Assembly (NCBI RefSeq): GCF_022758885.1
Contig: NZ_JALEBH010000001.1
Coordinates: forward strand, 2,294,001-2,358,000
Length of the DNA stretch: 64,000 nucleotides
Direction: 5' to 3'
DNA from: Sphingobium sp. BYY-5
Lineage (GTDB): Bacteria; Pseudomonadota; Alphaproteobacteria; Sphingomonadales; Sphingomonadaceae
The position numbers and the translations under genes are program-made. This document shows positions 26,880-34,738 of this stretch, piece by piece. Below the pieces are notes generated by a model. That model made no database searches. It worked only from the letters and a program-made list of their open reading frames with translations, and was not told the origin of the DNA. Numbering within the stretch: the first letter of the stretch is position 1; every line of letters starts with the position of its first letter.

Positions 26880-26892
26880 AGGGTGGGAAGGC

Positions 26893-27864
26893 ATGAAGGC
26901 GGGAGTCATCGGCGCGGGCGCATGGGGCACGGCGTTGGCGCAGTTGTTGGCCAGCGACGGCCAGCCGGTCGCCCTCTGGGCGCTGGAGCCGGACGTGGTC
27001 GACGCGATCAACAGGCGTCATGAAAACCCGCTCTACCTCGCCAATATCCCCCTTTCCTCCTCGATTGAGGCGACCGGCGCCATGGCCGACCTGGCCGCCT
27101 GCGACCTGTTGCTGGTGGTCAGCCCCGCCCAGCATCTGCGCAGCGTGGTGCGCCAAGCGCCCGCCGGTGTGCCGCTGGTCCTCTGCTCCAAGGGCATTGA
27201 GGCGGGCACCAGCCTGCTCATGTCGGAGGTTGCCGCGCAGGCGCAGCCCGCTTCCCCCATCGCCATCCTTTCTGGCCCCACCTTCGCGCATGAAGTGGCG
27301 AAGGGGCTACCGACCGCCATTACCCTGGCCTGCGAAGATCCGGTGTTGGGCGAACGGCTCGCCAGCCGCATCGCCCGGTCGACCTTCCGCCCCTATCTGT
27401 CCGACGACGTCATAGGCGCGGAGATTGGCGGCGCGGTCAAGAATGTGCTCGCCATCGCCTGCGGCGTGGCCGAAGGGGCAGGCTTGGGCCTCAACGCCCG
27501 CGCCGCGCTCATCAGCCGGGGTTTCGCCGAAATGACCCGTTTCGGCCTGGCGCGCGGCGCGCGGGCGGAAACGCTGGGTGGTCTGTCGGGCCTCGGTGAC
27601 CTCGTCCTGACCTGCTCGTCCACCAATTCGCGCAACTTCTCGCTCGGCAAGGGGTTGGGCGAGGGGCAGAGCGCCGCCGCGCTGCTTTCCAACCGCCGTA
27701 CCGTGGCCGAAGGCGCGCATACCGCGCCGGTGCTGCGTGACGCGGCGCGTGCGGCGGGCGTGGAAATGCCGGTGGTCGAGGCAGTATGCGCACTGTTGGC
27801 CGACGCCGCGCCGCTTGCCGCCGTTATCGACGCGCTGCTCGCGCGTCCGTTGCGTCCTGAATAA
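26893..27864 (+). CDS. gpsA: NAD(P)-dependent glycerol-3-phosphate dehydrogenase
   Basis: A 323-residue enzyme making sn-glycerol-3-phosphate for phospholipids from dihydroxyacetone phosphate. Rossmann motif VIGAGAWGTALA at the start; then ILSGPTFAHEVA, the catalytic lysine in GGAVKNVLAIACG, and GLSGLGDLVLTC. Start at 26893 has GGGAAGG ahead. Same direction as tsaD, 13 bp apart. Confidence 0.96.
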   Translation: MKAGVIGAGAWGTALAQLLASDGQPVALWALEPDVVDAINRRHENPLYLANIPLSSSIEATGAMADLAACDLLLVVSPAQHLRSVVRQAPAGVPLVLCSKGIEAGTSLLMSEVAAQAQPASPIAILSGPTFAHEVAKGLPTAITLACEDPVLGERLASRIARSTFRPYLSDDVIGAEIGGAVKNVLAIACGVAEGAGLGLNARAALISRGFAEMTRFGLARGARAETLGGLSGLGDLVLTCSSTNSRNFSLGKGLGEGQSAAALLSNRRTVAEGAHTAPVLRDAARAAGVEMPVVEAVCALLADAAPLAAVIDALLARPLRPE

Positions 27865-27909
27865 GCCGTCGCGTTGCGACCATATAAGAATTAGAATCGA
27901 TACAAACAA

Positions 27910-29430
27910 ATGACGCAGGGAGAACAGGCTATTTTGGCGACGGAGGCAATCCCTCCCCAGGACCGTGATGATATCGCTGCCCTGGCAAAGGGCGGGCGGA
28001 CCAATGTCTTCGGCTTCCTGCTGCGCCTTGCCGCGCGTTTGCCCTTCCTGTTCATCGCGGGTCGCTGGTATGGCGCCGATGCGCTGGGCCGCTTCGCCTA
28101 TGCCGTGCTGGTGGTGGAGTTTGTCGCCCAGATCGCGACCCTGGGCCTCAAGCGCGGCCTGGCGGGCGCGCTGGCCCAGACCGAGCGGCCGCATAATCAT
28201 GTCGTGACCGACGCGATGGCCGTGACCCTCATCGCGTCGCTGGCCGGTTCTCTCCTCCTTATCATTGTTCCCCAGGCGATGTTTCCCAACAGCGGCATCA
28301 ACGGGTTGGACCGGTTGCTGGCGCTGGTGGTGATCGCGGTCGCGGGATCGGACGTGGCGCTGGCCGCCTGTGCCTACCGTTTCGATGTCGGCGCGACCGT
28401 GCGCGCCCGTTCGATCATCGAACCCTGGACGATCAGCATCGGCGCTTTCGTATTCGCCTTCTATTCGACCCGCGACGGCCTCATTCTCTCCTATGCCACG
28501 TCGATGATCGCCGCGCTGGTCGCCTCGATCATTCCGATGGCCCGGCATTATGGCCTGCCGCGCGGCTGGAAGCCTGATGCCGGGCGGCTCTGGCGTCTGG
28601 CGCGGCGCAACCTGCCGCTCGCCGCCGCCGACGGCGTGGAATGGGGTTCGCGCCGGCTCGACATGGCGATCCTTGGCCTGTTCGTCAGTCCGGCGGTGAT
28701 CGGCGTCTATTATGTCGCGCAGCAGGTCGCCTCGCTGCCGCAAAAGCTCAAGACCAGCTTCGACCCGATCCTGGGGCCGGTCATCACCCGCAACCTTGCC
28801 GAAAATAACCTTGCCGCCATCGCCCGGCAGGTCAGCCAGGTCGGCTTCTGGATCATCGCGGCGCAGGCAGGCATCGCGCTTGCCCTGGGTATCCCCGGCG
28901 AAGCGGTGATGGGTCTGGTCGGTCCGCATTTCGTCGGCGGAACGGGCGCGCTCGCCTTCCTGCTGCTGGCCGAAGTCGTTGCCGCCACCGCCGTGGTCAG
29001 CGAATCGGCGCTGGTCTATATCGCCCGGCACCGGAACCTGATGATCTCGCTCGTCATGATCGGGCTGCAAGCGGCCTTCAGCTTCGCCCTGATTTTCGCG
29101 GCGCGCGGTATGGAACTGCCGGTCATGTGGATCGCCGCCGCGCCCGCGCTGGCGCTCTGCCTGGCGCTGGGGGTCGGCGCCCTGGTCAAGGCGCGGCTGC
29201 TTTCGCGTCTGCTCGACGCGCCGATCAATGCCTGGCGCTGGCCGCTTTTGAGCGCGGCGGGCGTCGCTTGCATCGTCGGCGCCGCCTTCGTCGCCCTGCC
29301 GCCACGTTTCGAATGGGTCGAACTGGTGGTCGGCATATGGGCGATCCTGGGCGTCTATGGCGTGGTCATCTGGCGCTGGGGCTTCGGCCCGGAAGATCGC
29401 GCGCTTTTCCGCAAGCAGAAGGCGAGCTGA
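27910..29430 (+). CDS. Polysaccharide/lipopolysaccharide flippase (MOP superfamily)
   Basis: 506 residues with about twelve to fourteen membrane helices, the layout of Wzx/PST-type lipid-linked oligosaccharide flippases. The start of the barrel, GRTNVFGFLLRLAARLPFLFIAGRWYGADALGRFAYA, is typical. It lies alone after gpsA, away from the glycan operon at 15.6-19.3 kb, though both could serve the same envelope polysaccharide. The exact substrate is unknown. The start is preceded by AT-rich sequence, with an in-frame ATG at 27910. Confidence 0.85.
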   Translation: MTQGEQAILATEAIPPQDRDDIAALAKGGRTNVFGFLLRLAARLPFLFIAGRWYGADALGRFAYAVLVVEFVAQIATLGLKRGLAGALAQTERPHNHVVTDAMAVTLIASLAGSLLLIIVPQAMFPNSGINGLDRLLALVVIAVAGSDVALAACAYRFDVGATVRARSIIEPWTISIGAFVFAFYSTRDGLILSYATSMIAALVASIIPMARHYGLPRGWKPDAGRLWRLARRNLPLAAADGVEWGSRRLDMAILGLFVSPAVIGVYYVAQQVASLPQKLKTSFDPILGPVITRNLAENNLAAIARQVSQVGFWIIAAQAGIALALGIPGEAVMGLVGPHFVGGTGALAFLLLAEVVAATAVVSESALVYIARHRNLMISLVMIGLQAAFSFALIFAARGMELPVMWIAAAPALALCLALGVGALVKARLLSRLLDAPINAWRWPLLSAAGVACIVGAAFVALPPRFEWVELVVGIWAILGVYGVVIWRWGFGPEDRALFRKQKAS

Positions 29431-29439
29431 GGGACGGGA

Positions 29440-30453
29440 TCAGGCGAACAGCGCGTCGCGGATCACGCCCAGATCCTGCTCCGGCCGCGCCCCCCAGTGC
29501 GAGATCACCTCAGCCGCCGCCGCCGCGCCCAGCGCCAGCGCGTCTTCGACGCTGCGGCCCTCGATATGCGCGGCCAGGAAGCCGGATGCGAACAGGTCGC
29601 CCGCGCCCGTCGTGTCGACGATCTGCGTGACCGGGGCGGCTGGCGCTTCATGGCGCACGCCATCAACGATCGCCACCGCACCCTTTTCGCTGCGGGTCGA
29701 CACCAGCACCGGCACCTTGTCGGCAAAGCGGGCCAGCGCCGTGTCGAAATCGTCAACCTGCGCCAGCGATTGAATCTCACCCTCGTTGGAAAAGAGAATG
29801 TCGATCTGCCCCTGGTCGATCAGGTCCAGAAAGTCGGCGCGATGCCGGTCGATCACGAAATTGTCGGACAGGGTGAAGGCCACCTTGCGGCCCGCGCCGC
29901 GCGCCGCGTCGATCGCCGCCCGCATCGCCGCGCGCGGCTGCTCTGGGTCCCACAGATAACCTTCGAGATAGAGGACGCCTGCCGAACGGATCATGTCCAG
30001 GTCCAGCGCCGCTTCCGGCAGGAACTGCGATGCGCCCAGGAAAGTGTTCATCGTCCGCTGCGCGTCGGGCGTCACCAGGATCAGGCAGCGTGCGGTCGGC
30101 ACTTCGCCATGCATGACCGGCGTGTCGTACCGGATGCCCAGCGCCCGCACGTCATGCGTGAACACCGCGCCCAACTGATCCTCATTGACCTGGCCGATGA
30201 AGCCGCACTTCTTGCCCAGCGCGGCCAGGCCCGCCAGCGTATTTGCGGCCGATCCGCCGCTGATTTCCTTTGCCTGAGGCATGTCGGCATAAAGCGTTTC
30301 GGCCATTTCGGCGTCGATGAGCTGCATCCCGCCCTTGGTCAGCGCATGTTCGGCCAGAAAGGCGTCATCGCTGCGGGCGAGAACATCGACGATGGCGTTG
30401 CCGATCGCGACGACGTCCAGTGTAGTGGGCAGCGTAGGGGCGGATGCGGTCAC
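29440..30453 (-). CDS. Adenosine kinase (PfkB family)
   Basis: 337 residues. PfkB signatures: GGSAANTLAGLAALG near residue 70 and the anion-hole / catalytic motif DTTGAGDLFASGFLAA. The N-terminal IGNAIVDVLA and the adenosine-kinase-like spacing favour adenosine over sugar as substrate. It would recycle adenosine to AMP. The start is a GTG with AAGGATATTGC ahead. It is convergent with the flippase gene and divergent from the EI24 gene. Confidence 0.88.
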   Translation of the reverse strand: MTASAPTLPTTLDVVAIGNAIVDVLARSDDAFLAEHALTKGGMQLIDAEMAETLYADMPQAKEISGGSAANTLAGLAALGKKCGFIGQVNEDQLGAVFTHDVRALGIRYDTPVMHGEVPTARCLILVTPDAQRTMNTFLGASQFLPEAALDLDMIRSAGVLYLEGYLWDPEQPRAAMRAAIDAARGAGRKVAFTLSDNFVIDRHRADFLDLIDQGQIDILFSNEGEIQSLAQVDDFDTALARFADKVPVLVSTRSEKGAVAIVDGVRHEAPAAPVTQIVDTTGAGDLFASGFLAAHIEGRSVEDALALGAAAAAEVISHWGARPEQDLGVIRDALFA

Positions 30454-30581
30454 GCAATATCCTTAGTCTTGTGGTGGGAATAAAATTTTGCCGTCTCTAT
30501 CGGGCTGGCTCGCGCCATGCAACCTTGGCCCCTATAACCTCGCCGATTGACCTTGCCGCCGGGCGGTAGGATAGCAGGGCC

Positions 30582-31241
30582 ATGGTTCTGACCGCGGTCC
30601 TGCGTGCCTTTCCCTCCATTTTCCACGGCGCGGCCCTGCGCCTGATGGGCAAGACGCTGGTTCTGACCCTTTTGCTGTTCGCGCTGCTGGCCGCTGCTCT
30701 TTGGGCCGGATTTCATGGCGTCAGGCTGCATTTCGGCTGGGGCGGCGGCATGTATGCCGAAGCGACAGCGACCGTGCTGATCGTGATCGCGGCGGGCTGG
30801 CTGCTGTTCCGCGCCATGGCAATGGCGGTGATGGGCCTCTTCGCCGACGACATTGTCGAAGCGGTCGAGCGCAATGACTATCCCCACGCCGCCGCCCGGC
30901 CGGTGGGCTGGGCGCGCAGCCTGCGCTTTGCGCTCGCCTCGCTGGGACGGACGATCGGCTGGAACCTCATCGCATTGCCCGCCTATGTGCTGCTGCTGGT
31001 GACGGGGGTTGGGACGATCGGCCTGTTCCTTGCGATCAATGCCTATCTGCTTGGCCGCGACATGGCGGACATGGTGGAGCCGCGCCATCCCGCGCTGCCG
31101 CCCTTGTCGCGTGGCGGCCGGTGGCTCATGGGCCTCGTTTCGGCGCTTCTCTTCCTGGTTCCGCTGGTCAACCTGCTTGCGCCGATCTTCAGCGCGGCTA
31201 TGGCGGTTCACATGCTGCTCGGACGAAAGAAGACCATATGA
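30582..31241 (+). CDS. EI24-domain (CysZ-like) membrane protein
   Basis: 219 residues with four to five membrane helices and the EI24 / DUF540 layout: an amphipathic start AVLRAFPSIF, a DDIVEAVERNDYP cytosolic loop and the INAYLLGRDMAD stretch that is strongly conserved in the family. Some members (CysZ) import sulfate; most are uncharacterised. It overlaps the lipoprotein gene by four bases (ATGA). Confidence 0.87.
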   Translation: MVLTAVLRAFPSIFHGAALRLMGKTLVLTLLLFALLAAALWAGFHGVRLHFGWGGGMYAEATATVLIVIAAGWLLFRAMAMAVMGLFADDIVEAVERNDYPHAAARPVGWARSLRFALASLGRTIGWNLIALPAYVLLLVTGVGTIGLFLAINAYLLGRDMADMVEPRHPALPPLSRGGRWLMGLVSALLFLVPLVNLLAPIFSAAMAVHMLLGRKKTI

Positions 31242-31615
31242 AAATCCTCCGTTCGGGCCTGACCTTCCTCCTCGCCCTGCCGCTCGCCGCCTGCGGCGCG
31301 GGGGCCATCGTGCCGCCCCCCACGGCGGAGATATTGCCGCCGCCCGGTCCTCCGGCCAGCGCTTTCACGAAACAGGGGCCGCTGCTGGGATCTGACGCGA
31401 AGCATCTGACGCAGATGTTCGGCCAGCCCCGGCTCGACATTCGGGAAACCACGGTGCGCAAGCTGCAATTCGCCAATGGCCGCTGCGTGCTCGACGCCTA
31501 TCTCTACGCCCCCGCGCGCGGCAGGGAGCCGGTCGTGACCCATGTCGACGCGCGATCGTCGACGGGGACGGATGTCGATCCGGCGGCGTGCGTGACGGCG
31601 CTGCAAGCGAAATAA
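31238..31615 (+). CDS. Small lipoprotein, SmpA-like layout
   Basis: 125 residues. A signal peptide ends in the lipobox L-A-A-C with the lipidated cysteine at residue 19, followed by a proline-rich linker. A compact C-terminal domain (about 50-125) has LLGSDAKHLTQMFGQPRLDIRE, reminiscent of SmpA/BamE-type domains (a small domain read together with LGQP-like turns). The role is unknown. It is coupled to the EI24 gene. The last 29 codons and all downstream sequence to 32018 are duplicated in inverted orientation at 21955-22447. Confidence 0.85.
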   Translation: MKILRSGLTFLLALPLAACGAGAIVPPPTAEILPPPGPPASAFTKQGPLLGSDAKHLTQMFGQPRLDIRETTVRKLQFANGRCVLDAYLYAPARGREPVVTHVDARSSTGTDVDPAACVTALQAK

Positions 31616-32018
31616 GCCGACCAACAGGGTCACAGGTCCAAAGTTCACACCGTTGCAGGCATCGGTTTTCCGGGCATTTCCGGGGGATTCGCGACAGGAA
31701 TGCGCCGCCGATGCGTCGCCGACGCGCCATTGGCGCGCCTGTAGGGTCACACCGACGCGCCGCCCGCGCGACAGGGACGCGACAGGCGGGTCACAGTTGC
31801 GCGCCGGTGCGGCGGTGATCGGCAGGGGAGGGCGGGTGCGGAGGGCGTGCTGGTCCATCGACAAGGATAGATCAGAAGAAATCCTACATTGGAAGGGAAT
31901 AGGATTGGGGAAGGCGGAGGAAGGGCGACTGCGGCCTGTCTTCGATGTCTTCCCGGCCTTGTGCCTAGGGCAATGGCGGGAGATGGGTTCCCGCCTGCGC
32001 GGGAACGACGGAGAGGGG
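31526..32018 (-). repeat. 493-bp inverted repeat, copy B (source copy)
   Basis: Reverse complement of 21955-22447. It begins inside codon 97 of the lipoprotein gene and ends after a REP palindrome (about 31983-32010). Because the full gene is here, this is probably the original and the other the duplicate. The segment between the copies (22448-31525) could be flipped by homologous recombination without breaking any gene, since the lipoprotein tail exists in both copies. Confidence 0.9.
31628..31896 (-). repeat. 11-bp-periodic dispersed element, copy 2
   Basis: Inverted twin of copy 1. The eleven 11-bp units occupy 31686-31806 on the minus strand. It lies 12 bp after the lipoprotein stop. The stretch 31616-32190 contains only repeats and no gene that I can support. 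Confidence 0.8.
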
Positions 32019-32040
32019 TGGTTTCCTGCCATTTCCCATT

Positions 32041-32152
32041 CGTCATGCCGAACTTGTTTAGCTGCGCTGGCCTTACGGCTCAGCATCCATCAGGTCCAAC
32101 AAACCTTCGCTCAATCCGGCGAAATGGACCCTGAAACAAGTTCAGGGTGACG
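32041..32152. repeat. REP-type inverted repeat pair
   Basis: CGTCATGCCGAACTTGTTT (32041-32059) and its near-reverse complement AAACAAGTTCAGGGTGACG (32134-32152) face each other about 75 bp apart. The right arm read on the minus strand is a CGTCACCCTGAACTTGTTT-type palindrome. No gene lies between them. Confidence 0.65.
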
Positions 32153-32190
32153 ATGAAGGTTAGGTCCGCCTTTGGTCGTTCGTTGACCAA

Positions 32191-32469
32191 TTAACTGCTT
32201 GCTTCAATGCGCTTCCGATAAAGAGCGTCCGGCCCTTTTGCGGCCTCCAGCCTAATGCGGCGATGAAGCACGCCCCCAACGAGCGGAAGGCCAACCAATA
32301 CGGTGCCTACGATAGCTTCTACGATGCCCGGCTTCCAACCAGCCAACAAGGCACACCCATACACCAGCGCAAAGAAGGTAAACCATGTGAAGGCAGCTAT
32401 GTCAGTGAGAAGCGTAGGCTTGCGCCCTTGGTAACGCATGTGTGCGAAACGCCAGAATGCTGCTTTCAT
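32191..32469 (-). CDS. Hypothetical small membrane protein
   Basis: 92 residues with two hydrophobic helices (about 21-43 and 48-68) and basic ends. A GAGGAAAG ribosome-binding site sits just before the ATG, supporting it as real. No family recognised. Base composition is lower in G+C than the housekeeping genes, and codon use includes more A/T third positions, suggesting recent arrival together with the neighbouring patch. Confidence 0.6.
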   Translation of the reverse strand: MKAAFWRFAHMRYQGRKPTLLTDIAAFTWFTFFALVYGCALLAGWKPGIVEAIVGTVLVGLPLVGGVLHRRIRLEAAKGPDALYRKRIEASS

Positions 32470-32798
32470 CTTTCCTCACGCTGATTAGCGACGGTATATG
32501 TGTCTGCTTCTGGGGGGCTGCAAGCCGTATAAGCGGCAACAACTGGTCGCCTGCCGCTGGGCGGCTTTCCAAGCCTGAACCGGACCCTGGGTCCGGTGCA
32601 AGCCCCATCAGGGCGACCAAAACTAAGGGATCAGAGATTCCAGATAACCTGCGGTAAAAACGGTTTTCGAGAATATTGCCATCTTCTCTCTTCTCGATCT
32701 CTTTCGGAACGTAGCGGAGATAACGATAAACAGGCCATAACCGTCGCCCGACGCGTGCTACGGATGGATGGCCATCCTTCACGGTCGGCATGTGCGCC
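32470..32798. other. AT-richer gap with one doubtful frame
   Basis: About 330 bp. A minus-strand frame (32402-32791, starting MPTVKDGHPSVARVG) is open, but it overlaps the small membrane protein by 68 bp and its C-terminal half reads through a short palindrome (ACCGGACCCTGGGTCCGGT, 32580-32598), so I do not call it. Nothing else seen. Confidence 0.4.
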
Positions 32799-33158
32799 CT
32801 ATCGGGCTATCTTCTTGGATTGCCTACCGCAGGCAATTTTCAACATCACCGCGCTGTCGTTGTCGCCCCGCGCAGGGACCCAATCTTGGCCAGAAGGAAC
32901 AAGGCGGGGCTGATGCACGTCCGCAATGGTGAAGGTATCAACGAGCATAAGGCGCTTCCTGCAATCGAAATGTTCACGCCGCTTAATCACAGGCTTCATG
33001 CGCAGTTCTGTATCAACGGTAGCACGATGGCCATTCCGTAATACGGAGCGAAGATCGACGAAACGCGGACCTTGGTCGGTTTCCGACAGCCGAACCCACT
33101 CGTGCGCGTAAGCTGGTGTTGTGATGGCAAAAAACAGAAGCAGCAGGATTTGGCGCAT
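32799..33158 (-). CDS. Exported protein with surface-adhesin-E-like domain
   Basis: 119 residues: signal peptide (1-18, ending PAYA), then a short beta domain with EWVRLSETDQGPRFVDLRSVLRNGHRATV. This is the layout of the surface-adhesin protein E-like family, small periplasmic or envelope proteins of unclear function. Two cysteines (in HFDCRKR and KIACGRQ) could pair. I chose the ATG at 33158, where the signal peptide starts; an upstream start would add 13 residues before it. The gene is in the same AT-richer patch as the previous one. Confidence 0.65.
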   Translation of the reverse strand: MRQILLLLFFAITTPAYAHEWVRLSETDQGPRFVDLRSVLRNGHRATVDTELRMKPVIKRREHFDCRKRLMLVDTFTIADVHQPRLVPSGQDWVPARGDNDSAVMLKIACGRQSKKIAR

Positions 33159-33305
33159 TGCCAATCTTAGCAAGTAGCCAGTCCGCGATCCAGCCATCCT
33201 GCCACTTCCAACTTGATGAGCGACAATCAGGCGTTTTGCGTCAACGTCCGCTTAGAGGGACGATGCGAAGCCATTCAAATGACCAACATTGGTCGTTCCC
33301 AGTTC

Positions 33306-34634
33306 CTAGGACTGGAGGCGGGCCAGGGCCTGTTCCTGCCCGATCAGCGGCAGCAACTGCCCCATGTCCGGGCCGTGATCCAGCCCTGTCAGCGCCCGGC
33401 GCAGCGGCAGGAACAGCGTCTTGCCCTTGCGGCCCGTCTCATCCTTCAATGCGCCGGTCAGCGTGCGCCAGATGTCGGCGTCGAACGGGGCGGCGGTCAG
33501 GATGCGATGGGCGGCGGTCAGGAAATCCCGGTCTTCATCGGCCACGGCCGGCACGTCGATCGGGCCGGTGACGATGCGCCACCAGTCGGCCGCGCCCGCC
33601 ACCGTCTCCAGATTGGGGCGGATCGCATCCCAGGCGGCTTCGTCCATGCCGTCGGGCAGGCGGTCAGCCACATCCGCATAGGGCAGCATATGCACGATCT
33701 TCTGGTTGAGGGTCGCCAATTCCCCTTCATCGAAGCGCGCGGGCGCGCGGCCGAAATGGGCGAAGTCGAAACTGTCGATCAGCGGGGTCATGTCCGCAAA
33801 GGGTTCGACCGGCTGCGAACTGCCGAGACGCGCCATCAGCGAAGCAATGGCCATGGGTTCCAGGCCGATCTCGCGAAAATGGGCGACGCCCAGCGAACCC
33901 AGGCGCTTCGACAGCTTGCCTTCGCTGCCGGTCAGCAGCGCTTCATGGGCGAATTGCGGCAGCGAAGCGCCCAGCGCGGCGAACATCTGGATCTGCGTAG
34001 CGGTGTTGGACACATGATCCTCCCCGCGCAGGACATGGGTGACGCCCATGTCCACATCGTCGATCACCGACGGGAGCATGTAGAGCCAGGAGCCGTCAGC
34101 GCGGCGGATCACCGGGTCGGACAGCAGCCTGGGATCGAAACGCTGGTCGCCACGGATAAGGTCGGTCCAGACGATGGGCTGGTCGTGATCCAGCTTGAAG
34201 CGCCAATGGGGCTTGCGCCCTTCGGCTTCATGAGCTGCCACCTGCTCCGGGGTTAGGGACAGGGCAGCGCGATCATAGACCGGCGGCAGGCCGCGCCCCA
34301 ACAGCACCTTGCGGCGCAAGTCCAGTTCCTGGCTCGTTTCATAGGCCGGGTAAACATGGCCCGACGCCTTGAGCGCCGCGAACTGCGCCTCATAGAGGGC
34401 GAAGCGGTTGGACTGCTTCTCCTCCCCGTCCCAATGAAGGCCGAGCCAGGCCAGGTCCGCCCTGATCGAATCCGCATATTCCGGGCGCGAACGTTCCAGG
34501 TCGGTGTCGTCGAGGCGCAGCAGGAACTGGCCGCCCGACTTGCGCGCCCACAGCCAATTATGGAGCGCGGCACGGATATTGCCGACATGGAGATTGCCGG
34601 TCGGCGACGGGGCGAAGCGGGTGATGACGGTCAT
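33306..34634 (-). CDS. gltX: Glutamate--tRNA ligase
   Basis: A 442-residue class I synthetase charging tRNA-Glu. The HIGH-like motif is PSPTGNLHVGN at the N-terminus and the KMSKS-like motif is KLSKRLGSLGV. The family stretch LLRLDDTDLERS is also clear. Slightly short for bacterial GluRS, and no zinc-binding cysteine cluster is visible. Many alphaproteobacteria carry two gltX copies with different tRNA preferences (tRNA-Glu versus tRNA-Gln); which one this is cannot be told here. Confidence 0.93.
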   Translation of the reverse strand: MTVITRFAPSPTGNLHVGNIRAALHNWLWARKSGGQFLLRLDDTDLERSRPEYADSIRADLAWLGLHWDGEEKQSNRFALYEAQFAALKASGHVYPAYETSQELDLRRKVLLGRGLPPVYDRAALSLTPEQVAAHEAEGRKPHWRFKLDHDQPIVWTDLIRGDQRFDPRLLSDPVIRRADGSWLYMLPSVIDDVDMGVTHVLRGEDHVSNTATQIQMFAALGASLPQFAHEALLTGSEGKLSKRLGSLGVAHFREIGLEPMAIASLMARLGSSQPVEPFADMTPLIDSFDFAHFGRAPARFDEGELATLNQKIVHMLPYADVADRLPDGMDEAAWDAIRPNLETVAGAADWWRIVTGPIDVPAVADEDRDFLTAAHRILTAAPFDADIWRTLTGALKDETGRKGKTLFLPLRRALTGLDHGPDMGQLLPLIGQEQALARLQS

Positions 34635-34651
34635 GCGTCCGGTCCTAAACC

Positions 34652-34730
34652 CGTTCGGTTCGAGCTTGTCGAGAACTGTTCTCGACGGACGTGTCTCAAC
34701 AAGCTCGACACTGCTCGAACCGAACGGCTT
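34652..34730. repeat. REP-type inverted repeat pair
   Basis: CCGTTCGGTTCGAGCTTGTC and the opposite CAAGCTCGACACTGCTCGAA-CCGAACGG frame an inner stem TCGAGAACTGTTCTCGA. It fills most of the gap between gltX and nadE. The inner stem could stall transcription coming from nadE, whose stop is at 34739. Confidence 0.7.
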
Positions 34731-34738
34731 GGGGTTGG

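Noticed and set aside
21955-32018. Interpreting the 493-bp inverted repeats as ends of a composite transposon
   Set aside because: No transposase frame inside the repeats, no terminal inverted repeats or target duplication seen, and the enclosed genes are housekeeping.
31208-32086. Minus-strand frame of about 290 codons sharing long identical translation with 22 kb
   Set aside because: The identity is due to the DNA-level inverted repeat, not to a protein family; the frame runs antisense to the lipoprotein gene.
32402-32791. A 129-residue minus-strand gene
   Set aside because: Overlaps a better-supported gene by 68 bp, has no good ribosome-binding site and reads through a palindrome; kept only as a note.
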